From Acidobacteriaceae bacterium (GTDB lineage: Bacteria; Acidobacteriota; Terriglobia; Terriglobales; Acidobacteriaceae): 7,635 nt of DNA. The notes beneath the pieces are model-generated. The model worked only from the letters and a program-made list of their open reading frames with translations, ran no database searches and had not been told where the DNA came from. The DNA lies in assembly GCA_003156235.1 (NCBI GenBank), contig PMGP01000274.1, positions 8,545 to 16,179 of the forward strand, written 5' to 3'. Position 1 is the stretch's first letter, and each line of letters opens with the position of its first letter. The position numbers and the translations under genes are program-made. Shown here piece by piece: positions 5,446 through 7,635 of the stretch.

Positions 5446-7026
5446 TCACAAAGTGGGAAACCGCGCCTGAACCAGCTTCAACGCCTCTTCGGCGGTGGTA
5501 ATCAGCCCCTCCAGTTGCGCGTCTTCGACCGCTCGCAGCATTTCCTTGAAGCCGGCTCCCGGCTTGTAGCCAGCCGCAATCAGTTCGCGGCCGGTAACCA
5601 ACGGCGTGGGGCGCACCGCTTCCTCGGGCGTCGATTCATAGCGCTCGCGCACAAATCTCCAGTTTCCCAGGTCGCCGGCGGCCGCCAGGCAGTCCATGCG
5701 GTGCAGCGCCAGGTGCTCGGGAAACTTTTCCAGCCGGAAGAATCGCTTCAGCGTCGAAGCCTTCATCCGGGGCGCGTCGGCAAAGCGCATATGGTTCTCG
5801 ATGAGCGAGAGAATCTGCCGGGTTTCGTCGTTGGAAAACCGGAAGCGCCGGCAGATTTCCGCGCCCATGGCCACGCCCACCTCGACGTGGCCGTCGAAGC
5901 GGATGCGCTCGGCCCGGCGGAAGGTCGCGGGCTTGCCCACATCGTGCAAGAGCGCCCCCCAGGCCAGGGTCAGCGGGCAGCCTGCCTCCAGTTGACCGAG
6001 CAGCAGCAGGGTGTGCGTCCACACGTCGCCCTCGGGGTGAAACTGCGGCGGCTGCTCGACGCCCTTCATCCGCTCGACCTCGGGCAGCGCCTCGGTCAGT
6101 AGGCCGGTCGCGTCCAGCAGCTCGAAGGCCCGCCGTGCGTGGCCCTCGGTGAGCATTTTGGTCAGCTCGTCGCGGACCCGCTCCCGGCTCACCGACCTGG
6201 TCTTCGCCGCCAGTTGTCGCATGGCGGCCGCCGTCGCGGCTTCCAGTTCAAAGTCGAAGCGCGCCGCAAAGCGTACTCCGCGCAGCATCCGCAGATGGTC
6301 TTCCTCGAAGCGAAGCTCCGGCCGCCCGATGGCCCGAATGACACCTGCTTCCAAATCCGCCAGGCCGCCCACGTGGTCGATCACCGCTGCGCGCAGATTG
6401 TTTTGGAGTCGATCTGCATCCTGAAAATCTTTGGCGCCGAACAATTGTTTAGTGTCAGGGCACGACTTTAGTCGTGCTGAAAACGCAGCGACAGAACGGG
6501 GCTTCAGCCCCTGAGGAAACAGCCTTTCCACATCCAACAGCAGCCCGTTAATGGTGAAATCCCGGCGGCGCACATCCTCTTCAGCGCTGCTTGTATAGCA
6601 CACCGCGTCGGGATGGCGGCCATCGGAGTAAGCCCCATCGGAGCGGAAGGTCGCCACTTCGGTCACCACCTGCGGTGGGGCTAACTGCTCGCTATTCGCC
6701 CGCTCGGAATTTGTAGCGCCGGGGAATGCCCCCTGCGGCAGAGCCAACCCGGCTTCAGCAACGCAAGCCGCGTTTGCCCCACCGCAGGTGGCCACCAGCA
6801 CCACGCCAAAGTGCGCTCCCACGGCAAAGGTGCGCGGAAATAGCCGCAGCACCACATCGGGCGTCGCCGAGGTCGCGACATCGTAGTCCATCGGCTCGCG
6901 GCCCAGCAGCAAGTCGCGCACGCAGCCGCCAGCAAGATAAGCCTCAAACCCGGCCGCGCGCAGCTTGCCCACAATCCGCAAAGCCGCATCGAATTGGTGC
7001 ATGGCGGGCAGCATGGCTGCTTCCAT
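5446..7026 (-). CDS. cca: CCA tRNA nucleotidyltransferase / poly(A) polymerase family protein with HD domain
   Basis: 526 aa from the chosen start. The class II nucleotidyltransferase head carries GGCVRD (33-38), the metal-binding carboxylates in MDYDVAT (D47, D49), RRDFTIN (154-160) and the neck EEDHLRMLRGVRFAARF (241-257). A helical body follows, then an HD-type region with WTHT (H338) and ALLHDVGKP (H361, D362). The family adds or repairs the 3' CCA of tRNA; the HD domain suggests phosphohydrolase activity as in E. coli Cca. A poly(A) polymerase role cannot be excluded. Two head loops are abnormally long: residues 81-119 between FGVVLVAT and the EVATFR strand, and 166-214 between NGLLLD and VIDHVGG. 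Both correspond to palindromic repeat DNA that stays in frame. The ATG at 7024-7026 is the first ATG before the conserved region (weak SD); a GTG at 7066-7068 would add 14 residues, and ATG 7012-7014 is also possible. Confidence 0.92.
   Translation of the reverse strand: MEAAMLPAMHQFDAALRIVGKLRAAGFEAYLAGGCVRDLLLGREPMDYDVATSATPDVVLRLFPRTFAVGAHFGVVLVATCGGANAACVAEAGLALPQGAFPGATNSERANSEQLAPPQVVTEVATFRSDGAYSDGRHPDAVCYTSSAEEDVRRRDFTINGLLLDVERLFPQGLKPRSVAAFSARLKSCPDTKQLFGAKDFQDADRLQNNLRAAVIDHVGGLADLEAGVIRAIGRPELRFEEDHLRMLRGVRFAARFDFELEAATAAAMRQLAAKTRSVSRERVRDELTKMLTEGHARRAFELLDATGLLTEALPEVERMKGVEQPPQFHPEGDVWTHTLLLLGQLEAGCPLTLAWGALLHDVGKPATFRRAERIRFDGHVEVGVAMGAEICRRFRFSNDETRQILSLIENHMRFADAPRMKASTLKRFFRLEKFPEHLALHRMDCLAAAGDLGNWRFVRERYESTPEEAVRPTPLVTGRELIAAGYKPGAGFKEMLRAVEDAQLEGLITTAEEALKLVQARFPTL
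6385..6531 (-). repeat. In-frame palindromic-repeat insertion in cca (49 codons)
   Basis: The coding DNA between the codons for NGLLLD and VIDHVGG contains the perfect palindromes GCACGACTTTAGTCGTGC (6460-6477) and GGGGCTTCAGCCCC (6498-6511), 20 nt apart, and a third inverted repeat GCAGAT/ATCTGC (6393-6398 and 6412-6417). Read as protein it gives the peptide pieces FPQGLKPRSVAAF, SARLKSCPDTKQ and DADRLQNNLRAA, with no stop codon. CCA-adding enzymes normally have only a short turn here. The palindromes match intergenic-type repeats such as 218-229, so this is best read as a REP-like doublet captured by a coding sequence. Confidence 0.75.
6661..6796. repeat. 136-bp inverted-repeat-bounded insertion in cca (39 extra codons)
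   Basis: The ends 6661-6681 and 6776-6796 are inverted copies over 21 bp with two mismatches; the inner 15 bp (CACCTGCGGTGGGGC at 6667-6681, its complement at 6776-6790) are perfect. The interior holds smaller inverted repeats: GGGG/CCCC around AATG at 6721-6732, and CGGCTT (6750-6755) with AAGCCG (6765-6770). It encodes residues 81-119 of the cca product, in frame. There is no transposase, so if mobile it would be a MITE- or REP-like passive element. No target-site duplication could be identified. Confidence 0.65.
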
Positions 7027-7072
7027 TGTCGCCCGTCTTGCTGCTCTGAGGGAAACCTTCCCACGCACCCGC

Positions 7073-7078
7073 TAAACT
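7073..7078 (+). promoter_or_regulatory. Candidate -10 element of a leaderless tsaD transcript
   Basis: TAAACT occupies exactly positions -12 to -7 relative to the A of the tsaD ATG at 7085, where a -10 hexamer would sit if transcription began at the start codon. No Shine-Dalgarno sequence is visible before this ATG (ACTAGACAG). No good -35 hexamer is seen at the expected distance. This is a positional argument only. Confidence 0.35.
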
Positions 7079-7084
7079 AGACAG

Positions 7085-7635
7085 ATGAGCAAGCGCGGAC
7101 GCGGCCTCATTCTCGGCATTGAATCCTCCTGCGACGAGACGGCGGCGGCCGTGGTCGAGCGCGGCGCGCGCACCCTTTCCTCGGCCGTCGCCACGCAGAT
7201 TCCGATCCACACCCGCTACGGCGGCGTCGTGCCGGAGTTGGCCAGCCGCGAACATCTGCGCGCCATCGTCCCCGTGGTTCGCGCCGCGCTGGAGCAAGCG
7301 GGCGTCACCCTCGACGACCTGGATGCCATCGCCGTCACCGCCGGTCCCGGACTGGCCGGAGCCTTGTTGGTGGGCGTTACCTACGCCAAGGCGCTAGCCT
7401 TCGCGCAGGGGCTGCCGCTCGTCGCCATCAATCATCTCGAAGGCCACATTCACGCCGTGCTGCTGCACGAAAGGGAACAGGAACAGCCTTCAGGCCCTGA
7501 TGAAAATCTCCCTTCCGCCGGCGAGCCAGCGCTAGCCCTGGTCGTCTCCGGCGGCCACACGCACCTGTTTCTCGCCCGGCCGGCGCACGGCTCCTGGACC
7601 TATTCGCTGGTCGGCCGCACCCTGGACGACGCCGC
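7085..7635 (+). CDS. tsaD: tRNA N6-adenosine threonylcarbamoyltransferase TsaD, N-terminal part
   Basis: The reading frame runs open from ATG 7085 to the window end, giving 183 residues of a protein usually about 340-360 aa. With TsaB and TsaE it transfers threonylcarbamoyl from the adenylate to A37 of ANN-decoding tRNAs (t6A). Seen are GIESSCDETAAAVV (11-24), the ASKHA-fold nucleotide/phosphate site; GGVVPELASREH (46-57); TAGPGLAGALLVGV (85-98); HLEGHIHAVLL with the metal-binding His pair (H117, H121); and VVSGGHTHL (153-161). Between HAVLLH and ALALVVSGGH is a linker (about 129-147, EREQEQPSGPDENLPSAGE) that is longer than in the E. coli-type enzyme and contains repeat-like DNA. The gene is divergent from cca with a 58-bp gap; start support is the conserved N-terminus, since no SD is visible. 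Confidence 0.95.
   Translation, partial: MSKRGRGLILGIESSCDETAAAVVERGARTLSSAVATQIPIHTRYGGVVPELASREHLRAIVPVVRAALEQAGVTLDDLDAIAVTAGPGLAGALLVGVTYAKALAFAQGLPLVAINHLEGHIHAVLLHEREQEQPSGPDENLPSAGEPALALVVSGGHTHLFLARPAHGSWTYSLVGRTLDDA

Noticed and set aside
3782..5449. A 555-codon open frame on the minus strand antisense to pckA
   Set aside because: It mirrors pckA, whose catalytic motifs are all intact. Long antisense open frames are expected in high-GC genes with biased third positions, and its translation shows no recognisable domain.
6661..6796. A complete insertion sequence inside cca
   Set aside because: The segment is 136 bp, has no transposase and stays in frame; at most it is a passive MITE/REP-like element.
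1..7635. CRISPR arrays, tRNA or rRNA genes, integrase or restriction/defence genes
   Set aside because: I looked for regular direct repeats, tRNA cloverleaf signatures and the relevant protein motifs on both strands and saw none.

Overview
This is a high-GC bacterial chromosomal window with no plasmid, phage or CRISPR hallmarks. It reads like an Acidobacteriota genome (Terriglobia-like). That assignment is inference: it rests on the gene families, the long TPR protein with one N-terminal membrane anchor, and above all the short GC-rich palindromic repeats (GGGGCTTCAGCCCC, GCACGACTTTAGTCGTGC, and a CTTCGCTGCGCTCCGCTC-type element) that I associate from memory with that phylum.

Layout. 1-147 (+) is the C-terminal end of a small 'phage holin family' membrane protein. 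148-355 is non-coding and carries degraded palindromic repeats. 356-1581 (-) is a two-gene unit: an ECF-type sigma factor followed by a single-pass membrane protein that may be its regulator, with repeats filling the spacer between them. 1753-1790 is a good intrinsic terminator for the next minus-strand gene. 1812-2519 (-) is a membrane-anchored TPR protein. 2806-2994 (-) is a small antitoxin-like protein, and 3160-3537 (+) is a divergent, unrecognised 125-aa protein. 3806-5389 (+) is ATP-dependent PEP carboxykinase (pckA). 5401-5443 is a terminator serving the minus strand. 5446-7026 (-) is a CCA-adding enzyme / poly(A) polymerase family nucleotidyltransferase with an HD domain. 7085-7635 (+) is the N-terminal part of tsaD, cut by the window end.

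How the genes relate. cca and tsaD are head to head across only 58 bp, and both act on tRNA (3'-CCA addition/repair and t6A37 modification). pckA is a stand-alone gluconeogenic gene converging on cca. The sigma factor and membrane protein probably form an envelope-signalling pair.

The most interesting structure is inside cca. Two in-frame insertions, of 117 and 147 nt (39 and 49 codons), sit in loops of the catalytic head where the family normally has only a few residues. One is bounded by 21-bp inverted repeats (19/21 matching). The other contains a doublet of perfect palindromes that also occurs in intergenic DNA at the left of the window. This looks like palindromic repeats entering a housekeeping gene and becoming protein, comparable to the Rickettsia palindromic elements. 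A weaker trace may lie in a linker of tsaD. I found no defence system or other new multi-gene system.
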